The position numbers and the translations under genes were made by a program. From the NCBI GenBank assembly GCA_029582165.1, contig CM055876.1, positions 18,450,001-18,514,000 on the forward strand: a stretch of 64,000 nucleotides of DNA. The letters run 5' to 3'. The stretch comes from Portulaca oleracea (lineage: Eukaryota; Streptophyta; Magnoliopsida; Caryophyllales; Portulacaceae). Numbering within the stretch: position 1 is the stretch's first letter; each line of letters opens with the position of its first letter. This document shows positions 1 to 10,942 of the stretch, in pieces. The notes beneath the pieces are model-generated. The model saw nothing but the letters and a program-made list of their open reading frames with translations. It had not been told where the DNA came from and made no database searches.

Positions 1-561
1 CTGCCAATAAGATGAGTGGTGACAATAAAGTTACATGGAAATTACACACACCAAACTAATGAATCACATTGTACCTACCAGTATACCGTTACCATATTAA
101 TGTTTTCTTCTGCTATGACAATTAAACCCCATGCGAATCACACATCCATAATGAATGCATGCCCACACTATGAATGCGTAATGTCCACGGTGTCACAAAT
201 AGATGTCCATATCTTACAAATAATCTAAAAATGTCAATTAAACTTCGTACCCCGCCACCATTAGTTTCTATTGCAATTATATTACTTATACCATAGTGGT
301 GCCAACCACACATCCATAATAAATTCTAAAAAATGGCACACATTATACATACCATCACTTTTGAAGAATTAATTAACCTATATCACAATGTGGACATTCA
401 TCAATCACACTGTGAACAATGCCTTTACCATATATAATCACCTATGATCAATCATCACGCGCTGTCTGCTATCAAATGCCACTGCTTTTCGAAAATAGAA
501 CCAATTCCCCCATGTCTGCTATTAAATGCCACTACTTTTCCTCCTTTTTTTTTTCCTCTAA
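1..561. other. AT-rich intergenic stretch, no gene seen
   Basis: No ORF with recognisable content lies here. The only structure I see is a short imperfect direct repeat around 465-540 (two copies of a segment containing tctgctat and aaatgccact). This is the outer flank of the Ty3/gypsy insertion; its last five bases before the LTR belong to the target duplication. Confidence 0.6.
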
Positions 562-566
562 CACCT
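562..566. repeat. Target-site duplication of the gypsy element (left copy)
   Basis: CACCT immediately precedes the left LTR and recurs immediately after the right LTR at 7062-7066. This fixes both ends of the insertion. Confidence 0.9.
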
Positions 567-1438
567 TAGAGCGTGGCGCGGTGGGAGAGATTGTGTGACT
601 AGCTTGAGAACCTTGAATCAACGATCTACAAAAGCTTGAAACCCCAAAAGGATTGGATATGACTTTGGATAAAGGAGAATCCACCACCAAAGCCTAGCAT
701 CCCACCATGACCATCATAAAGGAAGAATCCACCAAATGATCAATAAAGAGAAGACTTGCAAACACCACCATTAATCAATTGATAAAGTAAAGCAAGATTT
801 TGAGAGAAAGGGAAGCAACCCTATTCCATGCATAAGCATATTCATTAATCACCAAAAGCTGTCTGGAAAAGTATAATAACAAGCTATTTATACTAAGCCC
901 AGAATTAAGACAAAACAGCGAAAAAACGAAGTCGTCCAGAACGTTGGCTCGGGCGAGCAGAAGGTCGGCTCGGCGGCGTGCCTTCGTCTGGCGTAAGTCG
1001 TCGCTCGGTTGTGTCCGCAGCACCTCCGGCAGGTCCTGGCGGCGGGAGAAAGGCTCGGGCGGCGTGTCTTCGCCGTGGTTGCGCGCAAAGGCGATCGTCG
1101 AACGTGCTTTCGGGCGGCGAAAAAGAACTTCTCGAGCAGCGGGCTCTCGGCGTCCAGTGCATACTCGGCAGAAACCTTGCTCGGGCGAGCCGGGGCGTGG
1201 CTCGGTCGAGCAGGCTCCCTGACGACCACAGTTGAGCCCTGAGCTTTATTAGTCCCCTGGTCTCCGGGGTCGGTGTGGTGAGTGGGCCCCTCCCTAAGGA
1301 GCCCCGGGGCCCATCCATCGGATGGCCGAGACTAGCCTCCCAGCTCCCGAAGTGACCGGAAATTGCAACTCGAGGCTCGAGTTGACGGCAGCGATGGGCG
1401 GTGGCCACCAGAGAGGAGAAAGGAACCCGGCCTCTTCA
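567..1438 (-). repeat. 3' LTR of the gypsy element
   Basis: This 872-bp direct repeat matches 6181-7061. In plus orientation it begins TAGAGCGTGG, where the partner has TGGGGCGTGG, so the canonical TG has mutated; it ends in CA. A TATA-like motif (minus TATAAATAG) lies at about 883-893. The central part (about 930-1150) is strongly GC-rich and differs from the partner by several indels, while the flanks are nearly identical. The ORFs found inside it are low-complexity Arg/Ala/Pro translations of that GC-rich core and are not genes. Confidence 0.95.
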
Positions 1439-4400
1439 TCCTCCCTTCAAGAGGATTTGCCCTCAAATCCACGTCGGGCTCAACATCCTCAATGTAGGGT
1501 GAGAGGTCCCCGATGTTGAAGGTTGACGATACACCGATGTCCCCCGGAAGATCGAGCTTGTAAGCGTTGTCATTTACCTTGGCCAAAATTTTGAACGGTC
1601 CCTCGCTTCGTGGTTTTAGCTTATTACTCCGGGATGGAAACCGCTCCTTCCTTAGATGGAGCCAAACCAAGTCGCCGGCTTGAACGTGATATCACGGCGA
1701 TGCTTGTTGGCTCGGGCCTTATAGAGCTCATTGGTGCGCTCGATCTTTTCCCGAATTTGACGGTGAAGCTTCTGGATCTCAGCGGCCTTTGCACTTGCTT
1801 CAAAGCTAACCCTCGACTCTAGAGGAAGAGGAAGGAGCTCGATAGGAGTTATGGGGTTGATACCATAGCAAGTCTGAAAGGGTGAATGACCCGTAGCAAG
1901 AGAGGGGGACCGATTATAGGCAAACTCGGCGTGACATAACTTGGCATCCCAATCTCGTAGACTCCGACTCACAAGACCACGAAGTATTGTAACGAGTGTC
2001 TTGTTAGTTACCTCAGTTTGGCCGTCCGTTTGGGGATGGTGTGATGTGCTAAATAACAGCTTCGTTCCCAAGAGCTTCCACAAAGACCTCCAAAAGTGAC
2101 TCATGAACTTAGTATCACGATCCGATACAATAGTCCTCGGGACTCCATGCAAGCGCACCACCTCTCGGAAGAAAAGGGTGGCAATATGTGTGGCGTCATC
2201 GGTTTTCTCGCAGGCAATGAAATGCGCCATTTTAGAAAAACGGTCAACGACGACTAGGATTGCATCCTTGCCACGTACGGTTCGGGGAAGGGCTACAATG
2301 AAGTCCATACTCAAATCCTCCCACGGACCATTCGGAACCGGAAGGGGTGTATAAAGCCCTTGGTGGAACTGGCTTTTGGCATGGTGGCAAATAATACACT
2401 TGGATATCACGTCCTGCACATCACTTCCCATCTTCGGCCAATAAAAGTGCTCTTTCAACATGTCGGTGGTCTTATTGATACCGAAGTGGCCGGCGAGTCC
2501 ACCTCCATGAACCTCCCGCACTAGAAGCTTTCTCAACGGACATTTTGGAACGCACAACTTGTTGCCCTTGAAGAGAAATCCATCTTGTAGTAAATACGGC
2601 CCATCACCACCACCGAGGTGTGATTTAAAGTCATCATCCTCCTTATAAAACTCCTTCAAGTGTTGAAACCCAAGTACCCTTGCCTCAACTACGGAAAGAA
2701 GAGAGTGTCTCCTCGAAAGCGCATCGGCGACCACATTTATACTCCCCTTCTTGTGTTTCGCCACAAAATTAAATCCTTGAAGAAACTCAACCCAATTAGC
2801 ATGCCGGGAGCTAAGCTTGTGTTGTCCATTCAAATATTTGAGCGCCTCATGGTCGGAATGAAGGACAAACTGGCTCGGCCTCAAATAGTGTGACCAATGA
2901 TCTAGAGCCCGAACGAGAGCATAAAACTCCTTATCATACGTGGAATAGTTCCTCCTTGAACCACTGAGTTTCTCACTGAAATAAGCGATAGGACGTTGGT
3001 TTTGCATCAACACGGCCCCAATGCCTACACCACTGGCATCGCAATCAACTTCGAAGGCTTGTGTGAAATCCGGGAGAGCAAGTACCGGAGCCTCACAAAG
3101 TTGTGACTTCAGCTTCTCAAAAGCTCCTTGGGCGGCTCGGGTCCACTCAAAAACGCCTTTCTTCATGCATTCGGTAATGGGAGCGGTAAGGGTACTAAAA
3201 CCCTTGATGAACCGTCGGTAGAACGAAGCAAGACCGTGAAAGCTCCTCGCCTCCGTGATAGTAGAGGGAGAGGGCCAAGAACGGATGGCCTCCACCTTTG
3301 AAGGGTCCATAGAAATACCCGCGCCGGAGACAATATACCCAAGAAAGGTGACTTGGGGAGTGCAAAATTCGCACTTCTCCAGTTTGCCGTAAAGCCGTTG
3401 TTGTCGCAAAACCTCGAACACCCGCTCCAAATGCATAATATGCTCCGCTTCACTCCTCGAATATACTAGAATATCATCAAAATAAACCACGACGAATTTA
3501 CCAATAAAGGGCCTCAACATCTCGTTCATAAGACGCATGAACGTGCTCGGGGCGTTGGAAAGCCCAAATGGCATGACAAGCCACTCATATAATCCCCCTT
3601 TTGTCTTGAACGCCGTCTTCCACTCATCGCCTTCCTTCATACGGATTTGATGATAGCCACTCCGTAGGTCAATCTTGGAGAAAATACAGGAACCGTGTAG
3701 TTCATCGAGCATGTCGTCAAGCCTCGGTATAGGGTACCGATACTTGATGGTAATATTGTTGATGGCTCGGCTATCTACACACATCCTGAAAGTACCATCT
3801 TTCTTGGAACCAAGAGGGTGGGACGAGCACGGACTCATACTCTCTCGAACATAACCCCGTGATATAAGCTCGTCAACCTGCCTTTGTAACTCTCTAGTCT
3901 CTTGTGGATTGCACCGATATGCCGCTTTGTTTGGAAGAGGAGCGCCGGGAATAAGGTCGATCTGATGCTCAATACCTCGGATAGGAGGTAGACCCGGTGG
4001 GAGCTCTTCGGGGAACACATCTCCAAATTCAGCAAGAAGGGGGGCAACGAGAGGGTGTTTAGGTTTCACTTCCTCACAAATGTTCGCCTCTAAGAGGAGC
4101 AAGGCAAAGATGGCCTTCCCCTTACTTAGGGCTCGCTCGACCCGTGTCTCACTCAAGTGTTTGGGCCCCTCACTTCCTGCCCCAGGTTTAGGTGGTGATA
4201 TTTCATGTGGTGCTAGTGGGAGGAGTTTAACCCTCTTGCCCTCGTGGATAAAAGAGTAAGTATTCTTCGAGCCGTCATGAGTGGTTTTCTTGTCGAATTG
4301 CCACGGTCGACCCAACAATATGTGACACGCGCTCATGGGGACAACATCACAAACAATAGAGTCCTTATAGTTAGTGCCAAAGGTTATATTCACTAAGACA

Positions 4401-4600
4401 CGATTTGTTACCTTAATGCCGTCGCGGTCATTGAGCCATTTCAGTGAATAAGGACGGGGATGTGGCAATAGGGGCAATCGGTTTCAACCATATATGTAGA
4501 GGCCACATTAGTACAGCTCCCTCCGTCAATGATGAGCTCGCACACCTTGCCCCAACTAGGCATCGGGTTTGGAATATAGTCTCCGTGGCTCACAAGAGGA
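1332..4600 (-). pseudogene. Ty3/gypsy pol: protease, RT, RNase H, integrase (frameshifted)
   Basis: The main open frame (4477-1652, 941 aa) covers the end of the protease, then reverse transcriptase with the catalytic YFDDILVYS (about residue 335), RNase H beginning near the VDCDASG motif (about 465), and integrase with an HHCC zinc-binding region near 655-695 and D,D,E residues near 705, 765 and 801. The protease active site reads as D-G-G-S-C-T-N upstream of this frame, near 4510-4535, so there is a frameshift near 4470-4490. A second frameshift near 1660-1675 moves the integrase C-terminus into another frame, which stays open to 1332, about 35 codons inside the 3' LTR. The product would replicate and integrate the element; this copy cannot make it intact. 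Confidence 0.93.
1439..1448 (-). other. Polypurine tract of the gypsy element
   Basis: The minus strand reads GAAGGGAGGA directly before the 3' LTR, the expected plus-strand DNA priming site. The pol reading frame passes through it. Confidence 0.85.
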
Positions 4601-4624
4601 CTTCTTGAACATGAAAAGCTCGCC

Positions 4625-5830
4625 TCAAGACAAGAGCGTCTCCTTGGTCACGCGAACAGCAGTTTCTCCTTCCTCACTAGTGTATGCATCCTCGACAACA
4701 AATCCGGGTTCATCCTGGGCTCCTTGCAATTCCTCGTCAATGTCCTGAACCTCCTTGAGAGTCAAGGTCCGCCGGTTTGGGCAATCGGCCTGGAAGTGGC
4801 CATATCCATGGCACTTGAAGCATTTCTTCCCTTCCATTAGACGAGTGGTCCCCGTAGGAGACGCCACAACAAGTCCCTTCCCTTTTTCAGTTCGGGGTGT
4901 CGCAGGGAACTTGGGTGTCTCACTAGGTTTGGGTGTGGCCGATTGAAAAGGAGATCGATTTGGCGGAGGGAGATAGTTGCGCGAAGTAGACTTGGCGAGA
5001 GTCCTTTCTATGCGACGTCGTTTAACCCGAAGGGCCAAGCTACACAACTCATCCAGGGAATAGTATGGTTGGATCTCGACCCTTTTAGCGATGGTGGGAT
5101 CCGAGCCATTCAAAAAACGCATCATGGTTTGATCTTCAGGTTCGTGGAGGCCACTTTTGATAAGAAGCTGCTCGAATTCAGATATGTACTCTCCAACGGT
5201 TCGTCTGCCTTGAGTTAGGGCATAGGCCCTTTTCAGATTGTCATGACGGTAAGTGCTTGGTAAAAAACGGCGATTCATCACTTGCTTAAGATGGGTCCAA
5301 GTGGAAATTCTCGCCTTCCCTTCTCGAGCCCGTTGTGATTTCATATTCTCGAACCAAAGCGAAGCGGCCTTGGTGAGTTTCAAACTTGCGATCTTATAAG
5401 CCTTCCCCTCATCATACTCCTTGGTTTCGACGATCCTATCCATCAATTGGGTCCATTCGATGTAGTCGTCCGGATCAGTGGTACCGTGGAACTCGGGAAT
5501 GTCAATTTTAATGTCCTGGAAATCATCTCGAGGGGGTTGTTCATGCACATTCCGGCGAATTCGATGGCGTGGAGAACCTCTAGCATCGTCACTCGACTCA
5601 AAATTGGGAGGAGGACGGACTGGGCTTTGTGCACGCCTCGGACGTTCAACTCGAGGCGGAGCAGGACGCTCTAGGGCGAGGTTATCCAACCGTGCCATGA
5701 TGGCATTAAGGGTTCGATTGATGGAGGTGAATTACTCGTCATGTGTAGCAAGTCGATTCTCGAGGGCCCGAAGTTGAGGGCTACCCCGGTGGCTTGATTC
5801 CTCTCGATCGGAATCATCGTGACCATCCAT
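4625..5830 (-). pseudogene. Ty3/gypsy gag with CCHC zinc knuckle (one premature stop)
   Basis: The structural capsid/nucleocapsid protein. From the internal Met at 5698 the frame gives 357 aa. It contains a retrotransposon gag domain (W-L-F spacing, then a V-G-E-Y-I-S-E-F segment) and a CCHC knuckle C-F-K-C-H-G-Y-G-H-F-Q-A-D-C at residues 293-306. An upstream Met at 5830 lies in the same frame and is the likelier original start. A TAA at 5734-5732, codon 33 from that Met, interrupts it. The frame ends at 4625 and the next frame holds the protease, so gag and pol are not joined in this copy. Confidence 0.9.
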
Positions 5831-6166
5831 ATCGAGGGAAAGGTATGAGACGGATTGTGTTTGGGATTATTTTGTGGAGTTTGGGGGTTTTCTTGTAGTG
5901 GGCTTGTGTTTGGATAAGGGTTCTTTGTATTTTTTCTCACTTGGGCATTTTATCGAACACCTTGTGTGTGCAAATTTTCCAACTCTTCCTCAAAGCTCCA
6001 ATATGCATCAAAATCAACAAACACAATAGCAATAACAATTTCTCCAACACACTTGGAGTCACAAGGGTTGGGGAACACCAATATTTCATTCAAATAACAA
6101 AATTCCAACAATAGAGAACAAACTAGCAAGAACAATGGAGAACTCAAGCTAGATGAAAAACCTTGT

Positions 6167-6178
6167 GCTCTGATACCA
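6167..6178 (-). other. Primer-binding site (initiator Met tRNA), gypsy element
   Basis: Plus strand GCTCTGATACCA, i.e. minus TGGTATCAGAGC, is complementary to the 3' end of plant tRNA-iMet and lies two bases from the 5' LTR. It sets the element's orientation as minus. Confidence 0.92.
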
Positions 6179-6180
6179 AA

Positions 6181-7061
6181 TGGGGCGTGGCGCGGTGGGA
6201 GAGATTGTGTGACTAGCTTGAGAACCTTGAATCAACGATCTACAAAAGCTTGAAACCCCAAAAGGATTGGATATGACTTTGGATAAAGGAGAATCCACCA
6301 CCAAAGCCTAGCATCCCACCATGACCATCATAAAGGAAGAATCCACCAAATGATCAATAAAGAGAAGACTTGCAAACACCACCATTAATCAATTGATAAA
6401 GTAAAGAAAGATTTTGAGAGAAAGGGAAGCAACCCTATTCCATGCATAAGCATATTCATTAATCACCAAAAGCTGTCTGGAAAAGTATAATAACAAGCTA
6501 TTTATACTAAGCCCAGAATTAAGACAAAACAGCGAAAAAACGAAGTCATCCAGAACGTTGGCTCGGGCGAGCAGAAGGTCGGCTCGGGCGAGCAGGCCTT
6601 CTGTCTGGCGTAAGTCGTCGCTCGGTTGTGTCCGCAGCACCTCGTGAAGTCCGCTTCGGGCGGCGGAGAAAGGCTCGGGCGGCGGTGTCTTCGCTTCGTG
6701 GTTGCGCGCAGCGATCGTCGTAACGCCCGCCGGGCGGCGAAAAGAACTTCGAGCGGCGGGCTCCTGGCGTCCAGTGCATACTCGGCAGAAACCTTGCTCG
6801 GGCGAGCCGGGGCGTGGCTCGGTCGAGCAGGCTCCCTGACGACCACAGTTGAGCCCTGAGCTTTATTAGTCCCCTGGTCTCCGGGGTCGGTGTGGTGAGT
6901 GGGCCCCTCCCTAAGGAGCCCCGGGGCCCATCCATCGGATGGCCGAGACTAGCCTCCCAGCTCCCGAAGTGACCGGAAATTGCAACTCGAGGCTCGAGTT
7001 GGACGAAGCAGTTCGCTTGGCGGTGGCCACCAGAGAGGAGAAAGGAACCCGGGCCTCTTCA
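6181..7061 (-). repeat. 5' LTR of the gypsy element
   Basis: This 881-bp LTR begins TGGGG and ends TTCA in plus orientation. It should carry the element's promoter: a minus-strand TATAAATAG motif is at about 6497-6507. It contains several copies of the inverted motif GCTCGGGCGAGC (for example near 6559 and 6583), more than the partner LTR. Confidence 0.95.
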
Positions 7062-7066
7062 CACCT

Positions 7067-7178
7067 CATGTGCCATCACTTAAAAATGGTTGGAAAAAAA
7101 GTTAAAACCTTCCTTTTTTGCCATCCCTGGATCCAAGATCCAAGGGTCCATATTAGTAGTGCTCACATGCTCATAATA
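7067..7178. other. Short non-coding flank between gypsy element and MITE
   Basis: No gene. The segment near 7140-7175 (gggtccat, then gctcacatgctcat) resembles the terminal part of the fold-back element at 23036-27193 and may be a remnant of it. Confidence 0.4.
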
Positions 7179-7701
7179 ACAAAATTGAATTTTAATAATC
7201 ATGACTTTTACGAATTGGACAATAATAATCCCTACTATCAATTTGGATTCTGGTGGTCCAAAAAAAATGGATTGTAGTGGGACAACATCAAGAGTATACC
7301 CTAAATATAATAGATTTTATGATGCAGTTGATTCAAAACTTAGTGTAAGACTTTTCTATGATTTTTAATGAATTTACGGCGTTTCTCCCAATTTTGTTCA
7401 ATCTTTTTACGATTTTTAACGAATTTTTCACTTTTATTCCTTTTAAAAATCATAATAATTTCTCGGAGTCTCAAAAAAATAAATTAAAAATTGTTTTAGT
7501 GACTACAATTCATTACCTTTCCAGGGGTAGGAACGAAAAAAACAAAAACAATATGAGGTAGGAATGGAAAAAATAAAAAGAATGTGGAGGTGGATTTGGT
7601 ATCACTACAATCCAATTTTTTTTTTGGACCACCAAAATACAAACCGAAAGTAGGGATTATTGCTGTCCAATTCGTAAAATTCAAGATTATTATAATCCAA
7701 T

Positions 7702-7705
<4 letters not shown>
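7179..7705. mobile_element. MITE, Mutator-type family with GGAAAATTGGAT ends (degraded copy)
   Basis: The first ~100 bases and the last ~110 bases are imperfect inverted repeats. Both contain the words aattggac, ataatccctact, ggtggtcc and tgtagtg in opposite orientation. The same arms occur in the MITEs at 7751-22991, 28447-31127 and 33716-34079, the last of which has a clean 9-bp duplication. The left end here has drifted and I see no clear target duplication. The middle (about 7290-7590) is AT-rich and non-coding. Confidence 0.7.

Positions 7706-7750
<45 letters not shown>
7706..7750. repeat. (TA)n microsatellite between two MITEs
   Basis: An uninterrupted TA run joins the right end of one MITE to the left end of the next. 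Confidence 0.95.
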
Positions 7751-7752
<2 letters not shown>

Positions 7753-7908
7753 AAAATTGGATTATAATAATCCCAACTTTTACAAATTGGACAACAATAA
7801 TCTGTACTATCGATTTGTATTCTAGTGTGCCAAAAGAAAATAAAATTGTATTGTAGTGGGACACCGCCGAGTTAGAGGGTGGTGACTCGGTGGTTTGCTG
7901 ACGTGTAC

Positions 7909-8909
7909 TGAAAGAACCCTAGAGGGGGGGGGGTGAATAGGGTTATTGAATTTTTCTGCACAAATCACAACTTGACAAGGACGTTAGGGTCTCAGTCTAA
8001 ACAGACTGAGAACTTCCTTTACGCAGAGTAAGAATAGAGTAAGTAAAGGACAATATATATATGAACTGAATAACCTCCTTTTATTGTATAGATCAGAAAG
8101 ATGACCCAAAGTAAATGACCTTAGGTCTTACAGAGAACCAAGCGCCTTACAATGGACGCTTCTTATTTGCGACAAGGGCCTTCACAGTGAGATATCTCAA
8201 CTGTCTTACAGAGAAGGGCCTTTGCAGCAGTTATCGTATCAGGACTGAAATCCCCAAAGGCAAATGTCCTTAGGGTTTCAGATTAACCCAGAATTCTTCA
8301 ATCAATTTCTGGGCAATTACACGTTTCTCAGAATTTCTCACACACCAAGATCAATTTGGTGTTTACACAACTTGAATCCTAATTCCGTCTAGGATTCAAC
8401 TATGAAAGTCTAACACACTCTAATTCCGTTTAGAATTGCTAGCACTTTCACACTCAAAAACTCACTCAAACACAAGACACTTCTTTGTTTGAACGCTCGA
8501 TAACTTCCGTGGTATCGAATACTTTTCTTCACTTTGGATGCGTCTATTTATGCTGCGTTGCTGGGTCTTGTATCCGTTGAAGATAGCTTCCATTTTTGTC
8601 TTGATTTCCTTCCGCAGTTGTGCTTCCATCTTTGGTCGAGATCTACAGAGGGTCCTTTCCTTTTTCTGTCCTTGATTTTATCCTGCAATATCACAAGTGG
8701 GATAAGTGAACTGGTTTACATAATAGAAAAGGAATATGGAGATTCTTGCCAAAGAAGAACAACTTCCCTGATTGATTTTCGACACTTTGTCTTTCACTTC
8801 AAAACCTGCTGTGCTGTGTAAATGTCCTTCGTAGGCAGACGTCCTTTGCTTTATTTCCAAAAGTCGCAGACAGACGTCCTTTGCTTCATTCTCAATTGGG
8901 GTTTCTTCA
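7909..8909 (-). repeat. 3' LTR of the Sirevirus-like element 1
   Basis: 1001 bp, starting TGAAAGAACC and ending TTCTTCA in plus orientation. A minus-strand TATA-like CATAAATA lies at 8545-8552. It has a run of 10 G near 7924-7933. The small ORF at 8534-8821 recurs identically in the other LTR and looks like incidental reading of the LTR. Confidence 0.95.
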
Positions 8910-8910
8910 A

Positions 8911-9073
8911 TCTCCCCCTTTTTGAGTGAAAGACAAAACTCCATGGTTGTGCATGCATTGATTATAGCAAGAGCAGCATACAAGAGTAACATGTAGTAGT
9001 CTAGCATAGCATTTCATTTAACACATAAGGCAAAATAAGCATAGACATAGCAGGAGTTCATCTCCCCCTTTTT
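8911..9073 (-). other. Repeated polypurine tracts of element 1
   Basis: The 13-mer tctcccccttttt occurs at 8911-8923, touching the 3' LTR, and again identically at 9061-9073. On the sense (minus) strand it is AAAAAGGGGGAGA. Multiplied purine tracts upstream of the 3' LTR have been described for Sireviruses. The spacer is non-coding. Confidence 0.75.
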
Positions 9074-9151
9074 GGCTTTCACCAGAAAGGAAACAGGAGG
9101 AATGTTTGGCACAAAAGTGTTTTCGAAAACATAGTAAAATAAGAAAGGAAA

Positions 9152-10321
9152 TTAGGGAGGGGGAACATCTGTATCGGCAGGGGTTGGGGTGATTGCAGCA
9201 TCAGGAGGTGGGTTGATGGGAGTGAGTGTAGGGATCGGCATTGATGAGACAATTTGTTGAAGAGATGTGATGGCTGCTTGAAGAGATGCATTGGCAGTTT
9301 GAAGGCTTTGGATCTCTTTATGAAGACAGAGTATTGCATTCTTGAGATCAGAGACTTGGAACTGCAAGCTTTCCTGAACGTCCTTGGCAGCAGCAACTGA
9401 GGAGGTTTCTTGAGCAGCCTTGATTTCATCTGTGTGAAGCCATGTGCCATTGTCTTGCTGAACATAACCCAGATTTTTGAGAAGCGGAATGCCTATGTTT
9501 GTAATATTGACAGAGACTCTTTCTGAGGCGGGCAAGGGAACAGCATAGGCCAGAAAGATTTTGGTAAGGAGGTTGCAGTATGGTAAAGGCCCAGAGGTAG
9601 AGGATGCGGTTCGGATGAGTTGAGTGACGACAATGTCACCTATCTCAGGGTGTCTGTCATTGAGGACATTGAGGAGAAAGTAGGCGGTTGCTTCATTTAG
9701 GGTTTCTTTGTTGGTGCCCCGGGGCAGTATGGTTCGGACAATGGTGTAATATAGGAATCGGGCTTCAGAGGTGAGAGCAGTGTATTGATAGTTTTTGGGC
9801 TCAGAGGAACGACCATACAGTTTGAGAAGTTCTTGTCTTGGGTCAGAGGGTAGAGGAAGGGGGGATTTTGTGATAGAAGGAGTAAGGTTCAGGATTTTTT
9901 CCACGTGATTTGCAGAAAGAAAGATGTCAATACCTGAGACTTTGGAGTGGAGAGATGTTCTGCCTGGATTGGTTACGAGGTTTGCAAAGAATTGATGCAC
10001 AAGGGAGGGATAGACTCCTTGATCACAGTTGAAGAAGGACCGACAGCCAGCGTCCTTTAGTGTTGAAAAGGAAGGGAAGGCCTCTATGAGAGGGTCCAGA
10101 TCAACAGTGTCACAGCAGAGCATGGGCCTTTTGGAGAAGTTCTCCAATCGTTGAGATGGGGTGAGTTGGAGGGCAGAGGAGGATGGTGGTGGGATGGAGA
10201 CATCGGCGGAGGAGGAACTGTGGGAGTTGGTTGAGTCGGGGGGAATGGGTGATTTGTTGGATCTTGTGCGTTTTGCAATGGCAGAGGGGGTTGCTTGTTT
10301 GAGGGCTGGTCGCTTTCCCAT
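9152..10321 (-). CDS. Env-like / 'putative plant transposon protein' third ORF of Sirevirus-like element
   Basis: This intact 389-aa frame lies between pol and the 3' LTR, the position of env-like ORFs in Sireviruses. The N-terminus (1-60) is basic and Ser/Pro-rich, beginning M-G-K-R-P. The central part (about 75-290) carries segments such as L-V-H-Q-F-F-A-N-L-V, T-I-L-P-R-G, F-L-L-N-V-L-N-D-R-H-P and P-L-P-Y-C-N that are conserved in the second element at 60516-61727. A leucine-rich heptad stretch (about 300-350) looks like a coiled coil, and the tail is proline-rich. I see no signal peptide or clear membrane segment, so a true envelope role is unsupported. The core resembles the domain family annotated as putative plant transposon protein. 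Function unknown. Confidence 0.8.
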   Translation of the reverse strand: MGKRPALKQATPSAIAKRTRSNKSPIPPDSTNSHSSSSADVSIPPPSSSALQLTPSQRLENFSKRPMLCCDTVDLDPLIEAFPSFSTLKDAGCRSFFNCDQGVYPSLVHQFFANLVTNPGRTSLHSKVSGIDIFLSANHVEKILNLTPSITKSPLPLPSDPRQELLKLYGRSSEPKNYQYTALTSEARFLYYTIVRTILPRGTNKETLNEATAYFLLNVLNDRHPEIGDIVVTQLIRTASSTSGPLPYCNLLTKIFLAYAVPLPASERVSVNITNIGIPLLKNLGYVQQDNGTWLHTDEIKAAQETSSVAAAKDVQESLQFQVSDLKNAILCLHKEIQSLQTANASLQAAITSLQQIVSSMPIPTLTPINPPPDAAITPTPADTDVPPP

Positions 10322-10942
10322 GGTGAGAGTTGTGAGGATGAAAGGACAGAAAAGAAGAGGTTTGTGATGGGGATGTGGTGTGGGGCTTTCTGTGGGGTTT
10401 ATTGGGTTTTATGGAGGGAGTGTGTGAGTGATGCAGGTATGATGACGTGGGGATGGACGTGAAGAAGGATTGAAATTTGATTTTGAAAAGTTTGAATGGA
10501 TAATGGTGAGAAGTTATGTGAGGGTTGGCGTGTGTCAGGAGATTTAATTAGGGGAGGTGAATCTGACGGTTGGGGGAAAGTTTTTGATGATGATTGGATG
10601 CATATTGGGAAAAGAGGAAAGAAGCGATGATGGGAAAGATTTTTCAGAATTTATTTTGGAAGTTGGCGTAACTTTTTGGAAGTTTTGAAAGGTTTTAATT
10701 GTTTTGGAAACAGGAGAGAATTTTGGAAAGAATGTCTTTTGTTTTGATTTGTTGAAAAGATTGTGAGTTTAAGCAGAATAGTTATGGGAGAACTAGTCTG
10801 CTAAACGTCATTGCCAAGATTTTTGTGTAGTGCGTCAGACTTAGTTAGGTTTAGTGACAACAGTGTCAAGGACCTTGTTAAGTCTATAGGTTAGAGCATA
10901 CCTGATGGTGGAGGCCCTTGGCTCCCCCTGGATGGAGGGATG
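10322..10942 (-). other. Non-coding spacer between pol and the third ORF
   Basis: About 620 bases with no ORF. The region would hold the start-proximal leader of the third ORF if it is expressed from its own promoter; I see no distinct motif that decides this. Confidence 0.5.

Larger units (their letters stand above)
567..7061 (-). mobile_element. Complete, disabled Ty3/gypsy LTR retrotransposon
   Basis: The element is about 6.5 kb and reads on the minus strand. It is bounded by two LTRs (567-1438 and 6181-7061) and a perfect 5-bp target duplication CACCT at 562-566 and 7062-7066. A primer-binding site complementary to the initiator-Met tRNA 3' end lies at 6167-6178, two bases from the 5' LTR. 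A purine tract (minus strand) lies at 1439-1448 against the 3' LTR. The internal order is gag, protease, RT, RNase H, integrase, which is the Ty3 order. Gag carries a premature stop and pol is broken by frameshifts, so this copy is not autonomous. The pol frame runs through the purine tract into the 3' LTR, a trait I associate with CRM/Reina-type lineages; the lineage assignment is tentative. Confidence 0.95.

Noticed and set aside
905..1408. Overlapping ORFs of 77-167 codons on both strands in the GC-rich LTR
   Set aside because: Low-complexity Arg/Ala/Pro/Ser translations in several frames at once, repeated in the other LTR; they reflect base composition.
7496..7864. 122-codon ORF rich in Tyr-Ile repeats
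   Set aside because: Translation of a (TA)n microsatellite and MITE arms. The same applies to several other ORFs over TA or ATT runs (21157-21390, 22740-23036, 38586-38780, 44305-44595, 45853-46038).
8534..8821. 95-codon plus-strand ORF, repeated at 16451-16738
   Set aside because: Lies wholly inside both copies of an LTR, antisense to the element, with no recognisable protein features.
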